Shown: positions 34,057-45,740 of the stretch, one piece after another
Layout: each line of letters starts with the position of its first letter
How positions within the stretch are numbered: the stretch's first letter is position 1
NCBI GenBank assembly: GCA_951804985.1
Contig: OX638131.1
Span: 106,040,464-106,104,463, forward strand
DNA length: 64,000 bases
From: Dryomyza anilis
Lineage: Eukaryota > Arthropoda > Insecta > Diptera > Dryomyzidae
Reading direction: 5' to 3'
The notes under the pieces: model-generated
Seen by the model: the letters and a program-made list of their open reading frames with translations, nothing else
Database searches by the model: none
What the model was told of the DNA's origin: nothing
Program-made: the position numbers and the translations under genes

Positions 34057-34415
34057 CGCATTAATCTCGATATTCGATGCGATATAGATCCAGAATTGTT
34101 TTTTTTTTCTCTCGTTTCGAATAAACTTCATTATCTCGTAACGATACTGCGTACATCTTAGAACGAATTATTGTATAATATAGATACGAAATCGTAATAG
34201 AGATCGAATGAATTCCACGATATCTCGAAACAGTCTCGAAGCGATATCGAATCGAATGGCAGACTGAGAAACCAAAAATATAACAAAGTAAATTCGTCAA
34301 TATTGTTGAATAACAAGAAGGTTTGGTTGTGCCTAAGATATCTGTGTACGCCTTTTTAAATTAACTTCAGTATTAATGTTTAAATAAAACCAAAAAAATA
34401 TATATTTAATCGTTA
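34057..34415. other. spacer with repeated CGATATAGA/TCTCGA words
   Basis: 34060-34260 is rich in 'tcgat', 'gatatcg' and 'tctcga' words without a clear period. No gene is visible; the end adjoins the 3' UTR of the next gene. Confidence 0.4.
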
Positions 34416-34421
34416 TTTATT
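34416..34421 (-). terminator. poly(A) signal of the Pro/Tyr-rich gene
   Basis: AATAAA on the minus strand, about 130 bases past the stop codon at 34549. Confidence 0.45.
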
Positions 34422-34548
34422 TAACTAAAAAAAATTATAAAATTTCGTTTGTAAAGTGCATTATTTACAATTGATTGTAAACCAGTCTTAGAATAATACA
34501 AACACTTTTTAAATTTCACTTGCTAAAATAATTGCTCACTATTAATAT

Positions 34549-35988
34549 CTAATACGATATCGGGTACGAGAGTTGATACTCGGGATACGCATGGGGTGAC
34601 GGTTGAAAATAACTGTCCAATTTGAAATCGAATCCAACTGCACCTGCGGTCGTTACATGTTGACTGGATGATGAACCGGCATTATCCGGTATAGCATTTG
34701 ATGCTGCTGGTGGTGCTACAGTTGCGGATGATGCAGAGTGTGCTGAGTTTTCACCCTCTGGTTTATCCGAATCCGATACTTTGCTGTAAACCTGAGAATA
34801 TTGTTGTTCCGGCTTGGATGGATATTGGTGTGCGGGTTTATATGCCGAAGGCGGATAATAAATAGGTGCTGGATTTATATAACTGGCGGGATTACTAAGC
34901 AACTGCGTCAGATCATCCAATGAATAACCCATGGAACTGGGATAAATCTGTTTGGGTTTTGCGCTATATGCACCGGGCGTACCTTGGCCATAGCCAGCAT
35001 ATGGTTCACTTTCATAATAGGTGTCTGTTTCGGCTGAATTGTCCACCGGATACTGTGGTCCATAATAGGGTTTGGCCATATAAGCATTCGAATAGAGTGC
35101 CGCATAGGGATCGGGTATAAATTTGCGCTGATGCGTATGTTTTATAGCAATGCGACCCTGTGGCAAATTCTGTGAGGATTTGCTGACATGCGTGATTTGT
35201 TTGGTGGGATCGGCGCCGGCATTAACTTTGGTACAGAAGTCTTGACAACCGACTTGGCAGTCACAGTAACATTTTTTGTAGGCTTCCGATGTGGGTTCGG
35301 TTGGTTCGTAGACGATGCTGGGTGGTGTGGTGTACAAGGGTTCGTTGGTGGGTGGCGGATAAGTTGCAGGTGGATATGTGGCAGGTGGATAGGTTGCAGG
35401 TGGATAAGTGACAGGTGGATAAGTGACAGGTGGATAAGTGACAGCTGGCGGATATGTTACAGCTGGCGGATATGTTACAGCTGGTGGATATGTTACAGCT
35501 GGTGGATATGTTGCAGGCGGATATGTTACAGCTGGTGGATATGTTGCTGGGGGATATGTTACAGCTGGCGGATAAGTGACAGGGGGGTATGTAATTGCTG
35601 GCGGATAAGTTACTGGGGGATATGTTGGCTTTGGTGCATATGTAGGCTTTGGTGCATATGTTGGTTTTGGTGCATATGTTGGTTTTGGTGCATATGTTGG
35701 TTTCGACGGATATGTTGGTTTTGGTGGATACGTTGGTTTTGGCGTTGTTGTAGGCGGTCTGGTTGGCACTGTTGTTGGTGGTAGTGTCGGTGGAATTGTT
35801 GTTTTCGGTGTTGTTGTTGTGGGAATGGAATCGCAAGGCACCTCCTCCCAGATCTCTTCTTCACATTCCTGACAGTAATCGGGTGATGGGTATGAGGGCT
35901 TTGGTGGATATGGCACCAAGGGGTAGGAGGACTGTGACTGCACATAGGAAAGCAGTGGAAGCAGGAATATGAAGCAATGCAATGGTAA
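34549..35988 (-). CDS. secreted Pro/Thr/Tyr-rich repeat protein, exon 2 (main exon)
   Basis: Main exon of a gene spanning 34549-41004. The acceptor (CATTTTAG) precedes TTA CCA TTG CAT. With exon 1 the product is 483 residues, starting MVLKLPLHCFIFLLPLLSYV, a signal peptide. A short Cys/Glu segment follows (YCQECEEEIWEEVPC). Then come Thr/Pro-rich sequence with KPTYAP/KPTYPP repeats and about 20 copies of AVTYPP or ATYPP. A second Cys cluster follows (KKCYCDCQVGCQDFC). The C-terminal third is Tyr/Pro/Ser-rich with no repeats. This composition suits an extracellular-matrix or cuticle structural protein whose Cys clusters may cross-link. No named domain is recognised, so the function is inferred only from composition and the cuticle-gene neighbours. 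Confidence 0.85.
   Translation of the reverse strand, partial: LPLHCFIFLLPLLSYVQSQSSYPLVPYPPKPSYPSPDYCQECEEEIWEEVPCDSIPTTTTPKTTIPPTLPPTTVPTRPPTTTPKPTYPPKPTYPSKPTYAPKPTYAPKPTYAPKPTYAPKPTYPPVTYPPAITYPPVTYPPAVTYPPATYPPAVTYPPATYPPAVTYPPAVTYPPAVTYPPAVTYPPVTYPPVTYPPATYPPATYPPATYPPPTNEPLYTTPPSIVYEPTEPTSEAYKKCYCDCQVGCQDFCTKVNAGADPTKQITHVSKSSQNLPQGRIAIKHTHQRKFIPDPYAALYSNAYMAKPYYGPQYPVDNSAETDTYYESEPYAGYGQGTPGAYSAKPKQIYPSSMGYSLDDLTQLLSNPASYINPAPIYYPPSAYKPAHQYPSKPEQQYSQVYSKVSDSDKPEGENSAHSASSATVAPPAASNAIPDNAGSSSSQHVTTAGAVGFDFKLDSYFQPSPHAYPEYQLSYPISY
35340..35760 (-). repeat. coding tandem repeat (TYPPAV / KPTYAP)
   Basis: In-frame repeats of 15-21 bp inside the exon encode TYPPAV-type and KPTYAP-type units. 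Neighbouring units are nearly identical at DNA level, so the number of repeats is likely to vary between individuals. Confidence 0.85.
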
Positions 35989-36048
35989 CTAAAATGAAAA
36001 AAAATATATAAAATTAATTCAAGAATTTGTTCAAACACGATTATGCAC

Positions 36049-36415
36049 CGAAAAAAATAATCGACGTAAATATAGCAACCGATATTAATTTCATTCATTA
36101 ATCAATCCAGCAATGAAATTCACTAATTTGATGAAAACGTTTGCTATTGTTTCTTATATAAGCAATTGCGTTCGTTAATATGAATATTTGTACGTCAATA
36201 ATTTAGTCGGCGCAGTTTTAGCAAATATAATTGCTGAAACTGCGCCGACTAATTAATTTGCTGCATTGACGTAGAAATATTCATATTAGCAAATGGAATT
36301 GCTGAATTAACGAAGAATAGAAAATGTTTTCATTAAATTAGTGAATTTTATTGCTGGATTGATTAATGAATGTAATTAATATCGGTTGCTATATTTACGT
36401 CGATTATTTTTTTCT
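36049..36415. mobile_element. foldback MITE, copy 1, in the 5-kb intron
   Basis: Long inverted repeat. The left end 'gaaaaaaataatcgacgtaa' and the right end 'ttacgtcgattatttttttc' are complementary, and the complementarity continues through most of the element to a centre near 36230 ('agtcggcgcagtttt' / 'aaactgcgccgact'). It is non-coding. A related copy starts 114 bases downstream and a fragment lies at 9460-9500. Confidence 0.82.
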
Positions 36416-36528
36416 GTGTGTTTTATTTTCTGAGTGTTATATAAATTATTTAAATAGTTGCATTGTAAATATTTTAAAATGCATTTCTTTCAAACACACA
36501 CAATTTTAAAGTTTAACCTTTTTTTATA

Positions 36529-36813
36529 CACAGATAAAAATAATCGACGTAAATATAGCAACAGATATTAATTGCATTCGTTAATCAATCCAGCAATAAC
36601 ATTTTCTAATTTAATGAAAACATTTGCTATTCTTCGTTAAATCAGCAATTACGTTTGCTAATATGACTATTTGTTAGTCAATACAGCAAATTAATTAGTC
36701 GGCTCAGTTTCAGCAATTATTTTTGCTAGAACTGCGACGACTAAATTATTTGCTGCATTGACGTACAAATATTATCAGTTGCTATATTTACGTCGATTAT
36801 TTTTTTCTGTGTG
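36529..36813. mobile_element. foldback MITE, copy 2
   Basis: Same family as 36049-36415: 'cacagataaaaataatcgac' at the left, 'cgattatttttttctgtgtg' at the right, and the 'agtcggctcagttt...aactgcgacgact' centre. It is shorter because the second arm lacks about 80 bases present in copy 1. Both copies end in CTGTGTG or its complement, suggesting the true terminal repeat starts CACACAG. Confidence 0.78.
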
Positions 36814-38130
36814 CGAGATATAATTGTTTTATATGTAATCAGAGAATACCACTTGAAAGTGCATAATATTCCCATTTAATTGACATTACCAAAGTCATTA
36901 TAGAACATAAATCGAGATATATATTTTGTTTAAACATTTTTGAATGTATCGATTTAATTCATTCAAACTATTATTGAATATTCATACAATTTGTACTTTG
37001 AAAATTCTACAGTTTGATGTAAAAAATGTATACGAACATTTTAAGATACTTTTTTATTATATTCAATATTTCAGAACCAGAATTATAGGTTAATCCAGAT
37101 TTTTATCCAGCTATGAAATCCTAGAATATAATTTTTATGTTTATAATATTTTTTCTTATTTGAACTTCAAAGGAGAGATATAAACGGTTTTTAGAAAGCA
37201 TTAAAGAAAGTTTTCAACACCGAAAATGGGGCATATTCAAGCTTTCGATTGAATTTCGGTCGAATCGTTTAATTTCATTTGAAAAGAACTAAAAAAAAAA
37301 TTTAATAAATTCAAAACTTCTTTATTTGGTTTAGAAAACTATGATGTATATTCCCGGCTACGAAAATAGCAAAAGAAATGCTTAAACATTTTCCCGATAT
37401 CGAAGTCTCACTGATATTATATTGAACATTTTATCCAAAACTGTAATTTCGAAGCGACATATTAAAGTTATATCAAAATGAGAATTGTTCGAATCCCAGT
37501 ATCATAAAACTTTAGATATATGTGCAATATCGAATTTTTGTATTTAGTTTTACTACATTTATGTTGAAGCTCATACAAATGAAGTTCAATATGTCCCACG
37601 TTGCAATAAACTTTATTTGAAAGACGACATATGTAGCTATAATTTGAAATATATTAAATGAAAATTGATACTGCCCTGTGTTCAGTATCATATTTCTTCA
37701 CTTTTGACGGATAAATGCATATCTTAGTGTATACCACGCTGAAAAGACATTTTCGTTTAAAAGTTCTACAAAGTCTCTACAGATACTAAAATATTTGATA
37801 TTGTGTCATATATAAGAAAATATAGGAAATCCTACAAATAGTGACTACATTCAAAAAGTACATATTGATGATTTCATTCATTGAACTTAAATCGTATTTT
37901 TCCAATGTTTTTCACTTTCAATATTTTTTAGAACATCAAACTTCAACCAAAATTTGTCTTCATTTAACATTTATACATTTATAATTCTTATAAGATTTAT
38001 GATATTTAAATAATAAATTTAAATATGATTTGATGAACAAAATTCATCAATATGATGTACACTTATTCATTAATATGATGTAATGGAGTCTTCACATATT
38101 TAGCAATTAAATATTATAAATCGTATAAGA
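36814..38130. other. intron sequence, AT-rich, no feature
   Basis: Part of the 35989-40992 intron of the Pro/Tyr-rich gene. I see no repeat ends, exons or RNA genes. Confidence 0.45.
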
Positions 38131-38133
38131 ATT

Positions 38134-38134
38134 A

Positions 38135-38165
<31 letters not shown>

Positions 38166-38602
38166 ATACATAAAAAAATAAATAAATAAATACATAAATA
38201 CATAAATACATAAATACATAAATACATAAATACATAAATACATAAATACATAAATACATAAATACATAAATACATAAATACATAAATACATAAATACATA
38301 AATACATAAATACATAAATACATAAATACATAAATACATAAATACATAAATACATAAATACATAAATACATAAATACATAAATACATAAATACATAAATA
38401 CATAAATACATAAATACATAAATACATAAATACATAAATACATAAATACATAAATACATAAATACATAAATACATAAATACATAAATACATAAATACATA
38501 AATACATAAATACATAAATACATAAATACATAAATACATAAATACATAAATACATAAATACATAAATACATAAATACATAAATACATAAATACATAAATA
38601 CA

Positions 38603-38637
<35 letters not shown>

Positions 38638-38655
38638 ATACATAAATAAATAAAT
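38134..38655. repeat. 8-bp array AAATACAT flanked by (AAAT)n
   Basis: About 52 essentially perfect copies of AAATACAT (38187-38605) between short (AAAT)n tracts on both sides. The 8-mer is two AAAT units with one A-to-C change, so the array probably arose from the tetranucleotide repeat. It lies in the intron of the Pro/Tyr-rich gene. All three minus frames stay open, giving meaningless (YLCIYVFM)n peptides. Confidence 0.96.
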
Positions 38656-39359
38656 GTGTAAATGGAGACAAATTTGTGTTTGAAATTTGATGTTAAAAAA
38701 ATATTGAAAATGAAAAAACATTTAAAGAATACGATTTTAATTCAATGAATGAATTCAGCAATATGATGAATTCAGGTAGTTGGTGAAATTTTTTGTGTGT
38801 GGTTCGTAACCAGTAACCGGATCACCAATGTTTCTAATATTTTGCAGAAATAAATAGCTCCATAAGACTGAACCAAATGCACGACATTTTAAAAACTCGT
38901 CGTTCTGATGTAGTATGTTCCATCTACTACATTCTGTATTTATATGACTGATTGAAAGATGTAAAAACAAGTACAGCATTCTGTTTTGTTTACAGATTAA
39001 GAAAATTATATTGTCTCACAAGAATGTGTTTAACAAATACCAATATTGGTTCATGATGAATATAGGTGAATCAATCCTAAGTCATTAGTCTTGATGACAC
39101 AGTGGCATCGTAGGCATTTAAGTATTACTTTTTACTGATACCAATAAGATTAATAAGCACAAAAACTAAATAAAAAGACGCGTTCACAGAAAGTTAGTTG
39201 CCTTTGTCGTTATTTTAGTTCTTGGGGTTAGTATTCCTAATACGTCCTAATTTTAAAATAGTGGGGCGTATACCTAAAAATGATATTAAAAAAATAATTT
39301 TATCTTAATTACTTTATCTTAATTACTTTATCTGAATTACCTTATCTAATTAAATAGGC

Positions 39360-39769
39360 TGGGGGAAGCCTGGGGTTAAGTGGAACATGTTTTTATTATC
39401 TTCCAAAAAAGTACATTGGAATAATTTTTTTATAAACTTTTGAAAAGTCTATTGGTTCATTAATCTAACTTTTTCATTAAAAAAATATCATTTATATGTC
39501 TTTTAATTTAATATTGAGCGATTTTTCAAAACAGCTCAATTTCGGACTTTTTGAAAAATGTTTGGGTAAAGTGGGAAATTTCAAATTTGACCCAAATGAA
39601 ATTCTCTTTTTCATGTTTTGTTTGTTTTTTTTTATACCCTACACCTATGAGGTACAGGGTATATTAACTTTGTGCATATATTGTAACGCCCCTTAGGAGG
39701 CTTGTCCGGTATGGAAAAGTATATATATTCTTGATCAGCATCACTACCCGAGTCCGTTTAGCCATGTCC

Positions 39770-39804
<35 letters not shown>

Positions 39805-40480
39805 CGTTTTGCTGTATTGCTGTCCTAATACAGAATAACTTGAGAAATACTGATCAGAATGCGATGAAATTTCGTCTCAATATATTTTATCCAATAGTAG
39901 GAACTGAGTTTGAAAATGAGCCAAATCGGTCAACGGACACGCCCACCTCCCATACAAGTCACTTTTATATAACTCTTTAGGAACTAATAACTCGAAAAGT
40001 ATTCAAGGTATAGTTATAAAATTTAAAAGGTATTGTTAGAATTCACCTAAAAATATGTGGTCCAAAAATGGGCGTGATCCGCCCACTTTTTTTTTTCATT
40101 ATTTCCCGGGTTTTCATAGTGAAAATTTGATCCGTAAATTATTAAATCAAATCTATGAAATATTAGCCTTTCAAAATTTTAAATATAGGCGTGGTCCGCC
40201 CAATTACATTTTTCAAATTTTTTTTTTAGTTTTTTATACTTTATATAATTTTTTTAATTTATGGGGATATAAGACGTAAATTTCTGATATATGAATAATA
40301 TTCTGTGAGGTCATATCCCCACCAAAGGTGTAGGGTATTCCATAGTCGGGCCCAACCGACTATAAAAATCCGCCCCATGTGACCGAACTTACCCATGTGA
40401 CCTAACTTTCCCAGCTCGTTTATCATAACAAAGTCAAATTTATTAAGGATACAAAATATTACAAAAGGCAATAAAAAAGA
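39360..40480. repeat. dispersed repeat interrupted by DINE-1
   Basis: The blocks 39360-39633 and 40419-40460 are co-linear with 51650-51930: 'tttttcatgttttgttt' before, and 'tcataacaaagtcaaattta' after the DINE-1 copy. In the 51-kb copy these blocks are directly joined, so the repeat was present before DINE-1 entered. Confidence 0.65.
39634..40418 (+). mobile_element. DINE-1/INE-1-type element, copy 3
   Basis: Same subfamily as 7727 and 15660: ATACCCTACACC start, a seven-fold GTCT tract, the 'ggacacgcccacctcccata' block, the 3' subterminal inverted repeat, the AGTCGGGCCCAACCGACT dyad, and a CCCAGCTCG end. The pre-insertion sequence is preserved at about 51885-51905. Confidence 0.9.
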
Positions 40481-40992
40481 ATGGGTATGGAAGAAAAAAA
40501 GCAAATATCTTTAAAAATTAGATTCAATATAAGGATAAGAACGAATTTTTATTTCGAAATTACTTCGAGAATTGTTCGAGGGATCTCGTAGCAGTCGAAC
40601 AGAAACATGCTGCGATGAGAAATCAAATTAATTATCATTTCAGTAGAAATTTATACACAGAATCTATAAATAATAGGGTATAAATCCATTGTACATTGAA
40701 TATCGTAAAATTTTGTTAAGAATGATCTTTTACCGAAAACAGTATACATAAAGAAATTAATCGAAGAAATTAAATTATTTTCTTGATAACAATTATTGTA
40801 AACAATATTGATTTTTCCGGGATGATAAAAATATAAATTTTGTTTTCAGTAATGTATAACGAACCTATCTAAATAGTTTCTTTTTTAAATAAACATTAAA
40901 AAATGAATAAATCAATTGAATGAATCAAACTCATAAATCAGAAATAGTGGATACAAATTTAAAATCGATTTTGTTTGAAACTCTAAACTCAC
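40419..40992. other. remaining 5' part of the intron
   Basis: AT-rich sequence between the DINE-1 copy and exon 1. No feature beyond the donor GTGAGT (40992-40987) could be supported. Confidence 0.45.
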
Positions 40993-41004
40993 CTTAAGCA
41001 CCAT
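40993..41004 (-). CDS. Pro/Thr/Tyr-rich secreted protein, exon 1 (four codons)
   Basis: ATG GTG CTT AAG with the donor GTGAGT immediately after. It joins in phase 0 to 35988 and completes the signal peptide MVLKLPLHCFIFLLP. The exon-1 layout (ATG, two codons, AAG, donor) is the same as in the cuticle genes at 14471 and 57540. The 5004-bp intron length makes the pairing an inference. Confidence 0.72.
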
Positions 41005-41106
41005 TTTGCTCGATTTATGTCACTTTTATGATATTGAACGACTGTCTGCCTCGATGCGACGTGAAAGTGCCTTAGACTTGTACCAGAATATTCATATAAA
41101 TATGGC

Positions 41107-41114
41107 TTTTTATA
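41107..41114 (-). promoter_or_regulatory. TATA box of the Pro/Tyr-rich gene
   Basis: TATAAAAA on the minus strand in 'cttataaaaagcc', about 100 bases before the exon-1 ATG. A second weaker AT run (TTTATATGAA) lies between. The initiator was not identified with confidence. Confidence 0.5.
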
Positions 41115-41119
41115 AGAAT

Positions 41120-42733
41120 TTTTGTTATTTAAAACCAATTATATAATTTGGTATTTTTGCATAATAACAACAAAAAAAAAAAAAAACCGGCAGACAAAAA
41201 ATCCGACAACATGTTCTTGCAAATATTTTTCAATTTTATACAAAATTTTTTTTATCTAAATTGGGTAAAGATCACGTTTCACAGTCTCATTAAGTCTTCG
41301 CCCAGAAATGGGTAACGAAAGAAAATGCTGAAAAATACTATACAAAAAAAAACAATCAAATACACGGTATGAATGGCATAAATAATAACTATGCACTGTA
41401 CATAGGAACATAAAATGCGTTTATAATATATAAAGTGAGTCACACTAAAAACCAAACAAATACCAAATACATACAAACATATTTTACATAACATCTAAAA
41501 TTCTCCAAACATTTTTAAATGCGTCATAAGAATTTAAACAGAATTGAGGTACAATACTTCTTTAGTATTTTGACACATTTTGACACAGTTTTGTTTAATT
41601 AGCTTACATCAGCTTTTGTTTGAATTATGTTTTCTCCATTAAATTAAACATGCATTTAAAAATTGTCATGCAATGAACCCATTATTTATATCAAATTTTT
41701 CTTGATTTCTATTTTTCACATTATTTTTTTTTTTTCTTGGTACTACACTGCAGTAGATGAGGAAGCAATTGGCGACACGTAAGATTTAAAGATTTGAAAT
41801 GCAATTTTTCATATCACATAATATTTTATTATCTGTAAGAAAAAATATTTAATATGGTAAATAAAAAAATAATCATAACTTTATCACAGGTTTTATAGGT
41901 TTTTTGTCTTAATGCGGAAGATTTTTGAAAATTTATAAAAATATTCTACATATAGCAAATTTACATATTACATAGTAATACGGCGGATAGTCACAATCGT
42001 AAATAATCTACAACAATAATCTACAACGTCAAATAATCTTTCGCACGTGCCGACGATCTTAATTCCGTTAACTACAATTTAATCACGATATAAAATGATT
42101 TTTTAAAGTTTTTTTCATTAATTTTACAATGGTACAATGTACAAAATAACTAAAGTAATCTACAAAAATTAAATTTTAAACTTTTCTATTGTATTGAAAT
42201 ATAATCGTTGTTAAAAGTGGTATTGAAACTAAAATCGTAACTAAAATCGATATACACAAATTAAATAAACTTTATACAAAATCGGTTTTATAAAGGTTTT
42301 AAATAATTTTAGTAAGTATGAAAAGGAAACAGAATATTTTACACGGACGTTGTAAAATCTAAACCAGAAACTGTAACCGAAACCCAAAAGAATGAAAATC
42401 CCGAAATCGAATCTGTTATTATCCTGGGTTTAAACTTTCTATACATGGTGAGAACATAAAACATACAGCGAAAATATTCTGATTTATGTCTTTAAAATGA
42501 ATACATATGTATTTGATTTCCGATACAGAAATCGAATCTTTAATTTATCTGTGTTTCATAAAAAGTTTAAAATGTCAATACATGGTGTGAAACTAAAACT
42601 TACATGGAAAATATTATGAAATATGTATTTAAAATAAATGCATATTTTTTGATTTCCATTTAAAATCAAATGTATGTATTATAACGATATTTATATAGTT
42701 CATATTGTGTGGAAAACAATATACTGCATTTTG
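41120..42733. other. AT-rich intergenic spacer
   Basis: No coding or RNA feature. Around 42330-42700 a block of about 120 bases is repeated loosely ('aaaatcgaatct.t.atttatc...tacatggtg.gaac.taaaacttacatg.gaaaatatt'), near 42400 and 42530. Confidence 0.4.
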
Positions 42734-44414
42734 TATAGCAAATATTACTTACTTACTTACATAAATAGCCCTTACAACCGTGGGTCGGTTTTGGCCGCTG
42801 AGCCGCGCCAGTCGGATCTGCTTTGCGCGCGCTGACGCCAGTTAGAAATACCAAGCGTTGCCAGGTTGTCCTCAACTTGGTCTTTCCAACGCAGATTTGG
42901 ACGCCCTCTTCTACACTGTCCACCTTCGAGTTTCGATTCAAGCACCTTCTGGGCTGGAGTGTTTTCATCCATTCGTTCGACATGACCTAGCCAGCGAAGC
43001 CGCTGGATCTTGATGCGCTTGACTATGTCAATGTCCTGATTCGATACTCGTTAGCAAAGCAGATAGGGTCAAAGATTTTACTGATACTGATAATACTCTC
43101 TCATCGGTGGAGGCCAGCGTCCATGTTTCAGCACCATAAAGTAGGACGGGCATGATGAGTGACTTGTAGAGCGTTATTTTTGTCCGGCGAGAGAGGGCTC
43201 TGCTTCTCAATTGCCTACTGAGCCCAAAGTAGCACCTTTTGGCAAGAGTTATTCTCCGTTTGATCTCCAGGCTGACGTCGTTGTTGCTGTTTACGCTGGA
43301 TCCCAGATAGACGAAGTCCTTCACAATGTCGAACTTGTGGGTGTCAAAATCAGCTTTTTGTCCAAGACGCACGGACTCTTTTTTGCTTGTTGACACAAGG
43401 TACTTCGTCTTGTCCTCGTTCACCGCTAGACCCATTCGACGCGACTCTTTCTCCAATCTGGAGAATGCTGCGCTGACTGCTCGTGGGCTCCTGCCAATGA
43501 TATCAATATCGTCGGCATATGCGAGCAGCATAACACTTTTGTTGAGGATAGTGCCGCTTTGACGGAGTTCGACAGCTCGAACTATTTTCTCTATCAATAA
43601 GTTAACAAAGTCGCACGATAGGGAGTCACACTGTCTGAAACCTCGTTCGGTATGAAATGGCTCGGAGAGGTCTGTTCATATTCTCACTGAGCAACGTGTG
43701 TTGCTCAGGGTCATCCTGCAAAGCCTTATAAGTTTCGCAGGTATACCGAACTCAGACATTGCGGCGTATAATCGTTCCCTTATCGGAGTGTCGAAGGCGG
43801 CTTTATAGTCGACTAATAGGTGTCGATATGTTTTTCTAGGGTCTTTTCCTGGATTAGGCGCAATGTGAAAATCTGGTCTATGGTGGACTTTCCAGGTCTG
43901 AAGCTGCACTGATAAGGATTGGGCAGAGTACACTGAAGTTCCAGTCACTTGGCATCCTTTCATCCGACCATATTCTGCTTACGAGCTCGTGCATGCTCTC
44001 TATTAGCTCTTCGCCTCCGGTCTTAAACAATTCAGCAGGCAGGCCATCAGCACCTACGGCTTTGTTGTTTTTCAGCCGAGCAATGGCTGTTCTGACCTCG
44101 TCATGGTCGGGTGGCGGAATCTCAACGTCGTCATCAAGTACTGGGGTTGCCGGGTTTACTTCTCTATCGGTGGAATTGCGGTCATCATCACCGGTCAGCA
44201 GTTTAGAGAAGTGATCCCTCCAAATCTTCAGTGTGCTCTGGATATCTGTCACTAGATTCCCGTTGTTTACAAGAAGAGGCTCCGGATTTTGAACCTCCGG
44301 CTAGGCGTCTTATTTTCTCGAAGAATTTTCGAGCCTCATTACTGTCCCCATGCATCTCAATCACCTCACACTCACGTCTTTCTGCCTCGCTTTTTTTCTA
44401 TAGCAAATATTACT
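42734..44414 (-). mobile_element. 5'-truncated non-LTR retrotransposon (RTE-like) with 16-bp target duplication
   Basis: The 16-mer TATAGCAAATATTACT occurs exactly at 42734-42749 and 44399-44414. Between them, on the minus strand, lies reverse transcriptase sequence ending in a short (GTAA)n tail (42749-42760). Such simple-repeat tails are typical of the RTE group. The 5' part, with the endonuclease, is missing. At 1649 bp it is a classic truncated insertion. Clade assignment is inferred from the tail and the C-terminal 'RLRWLGHVERM...RRGRPNLRW' region. Confidence 0.88.
42765..44260 (-). pseudogene. reverse transcriptase fragment, frameshifted
   Basis: Reading down the minus strand: 'LKNNKAVGADGLPAELFKTGG' (about 44090-44020), 'DYKAAFDTPIRERLY' (palm motif A, about 43810-43770), 'GFRQCDSLSC' (about 43650), 'LLAYADDIDIIGRS' (catalytic YADD, about 43530-43490), then a thumb/connection region and 'RLRWLGHVERMDEN...GRPNLRWKDQVEDNL' at the C-terminus. 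The motifs are spread over at least four frames, with a gap between 'TRCSVRI' and 'GFRQ', so no working enzyme can be made. Confidence 0.85.
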
Positions 44415-45740
44415 ACTTTTGTTAAAAATTAAATACATTTTGTATTTCTTAACATCCACAGAATTATCTAGAAAAACAAATACAAATGCATTTATTTTCA
44501 CTACATTCTCTATTTATTTAACGTCAAGAAAAATTAATACATAAAACAATTTTAATAGATACATTTTGACGTCTCTTACGAACAGGTTTAAAATTTTTAC
44601 ATAGATATTTCAAACAACAAATTGGAACGTGTTAGTTTTCGTAAAAGCGTCGATTTAATGTAATGTACAAAATTAAACCTTATGCATTAACGTTTTACCA
44701 GATTCTGTTTTTATTAAAATTTCATCAGCTTTTCTTTTTAGTGCATTCTGTATTTAAAAGGTTAGACAATTATTTATGCTCTAAAGTATGCTTTAAAATA
44801 TCTTTTACAAATATATTATTCCGTTGATTAAGATGGAAGCTGCTCACATTCGCGGTACGTTCACATTTTACATTGTGTAGTAAAATCAACTTAAATAAAT
44901 ACAAGCGCTTTTCAAAAGTAAATAAATACATAAGCCGAATTCTACGTCAGAATGATTATCTATATTTTAAAATGTTCAAGATTTTGTATAAACTTTGTGA
45001 GTTGCTAATACGTATAGATCTATTAATTTGTGCAAAATATTATTATATGCTGGTTATTCGATTACCGATCTCCACAATATTGAGACTGGACTGTAGTCAG
45101 TATCCAACTTAATTCCATTTAAAAAAGAATTATATTGGAAATTGCATATAAACTTCATACTAATATTAATTCATATAATCTGCCGAATCAATAAAGAATT
45201 GTTTTTTTTATAAAGTAATAAACATATATATATTATTTGAATTAATTATCACCACAAAGTAAAATAAATACAGTAAAATTGTGCAGTCATTTTCCATAAA
45301 AAACAACTACTTCGGTTTAGTAAATATAAATACATATGCCTTTGGACATAAACTAAATACATATGTATTTATTTTAAATACATTTTTAGTTATTTTTAAT
45401 ATAGTCTATTTTTCGGTGTACTAAAAAAATTTCAAAATGTTTACAAATAACAAAATTTGTTGTTTTCTTCCTTAACAAATTCAAAATAAATTCAAAAATC
45501 TTTGAAAATCTTATTTAATTGCTAAAACCATGACATGAATGCCCAATATAGTTAGAATTTCTTCTCAAATTATCACATACATAAGGTATTTTTAGTAGTT
45601 TTAGTGGACCGACCCTACGTATACTTTGTCATTACAAAATTTATCAAAATGTCCCAACTTTAAAATTTACCATGTAACCAAATTTTTGTATTGTGGTTTA
45701 GGGAAAAGAGATAAAATTAAATAATATAATAAAGATGCTG
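44415..45740. other. AT-rich intergenic spacer
   Basis: No supported gene or repeat termini. A 79-codon open frame at 44873-45112 has no family resemblance. Confidence 0.4.

Noticed and set aside
35188..35836. Trp/Cys-rich 198-codon plus frame and Thr/Ser-rich minus frame
   Set aside because: Shadows of the TYPP-encoding exon in other frames; the -34549..35988 frame has the signal peptide and splice sites.
38100..38721. Three overlapping open frames with YLCIYVFM repeats resembling membrane segments
   Set aside because: They translate the 8-bp AAATACAT array; all three frames of one strand being open is diagnostic of a repeat.
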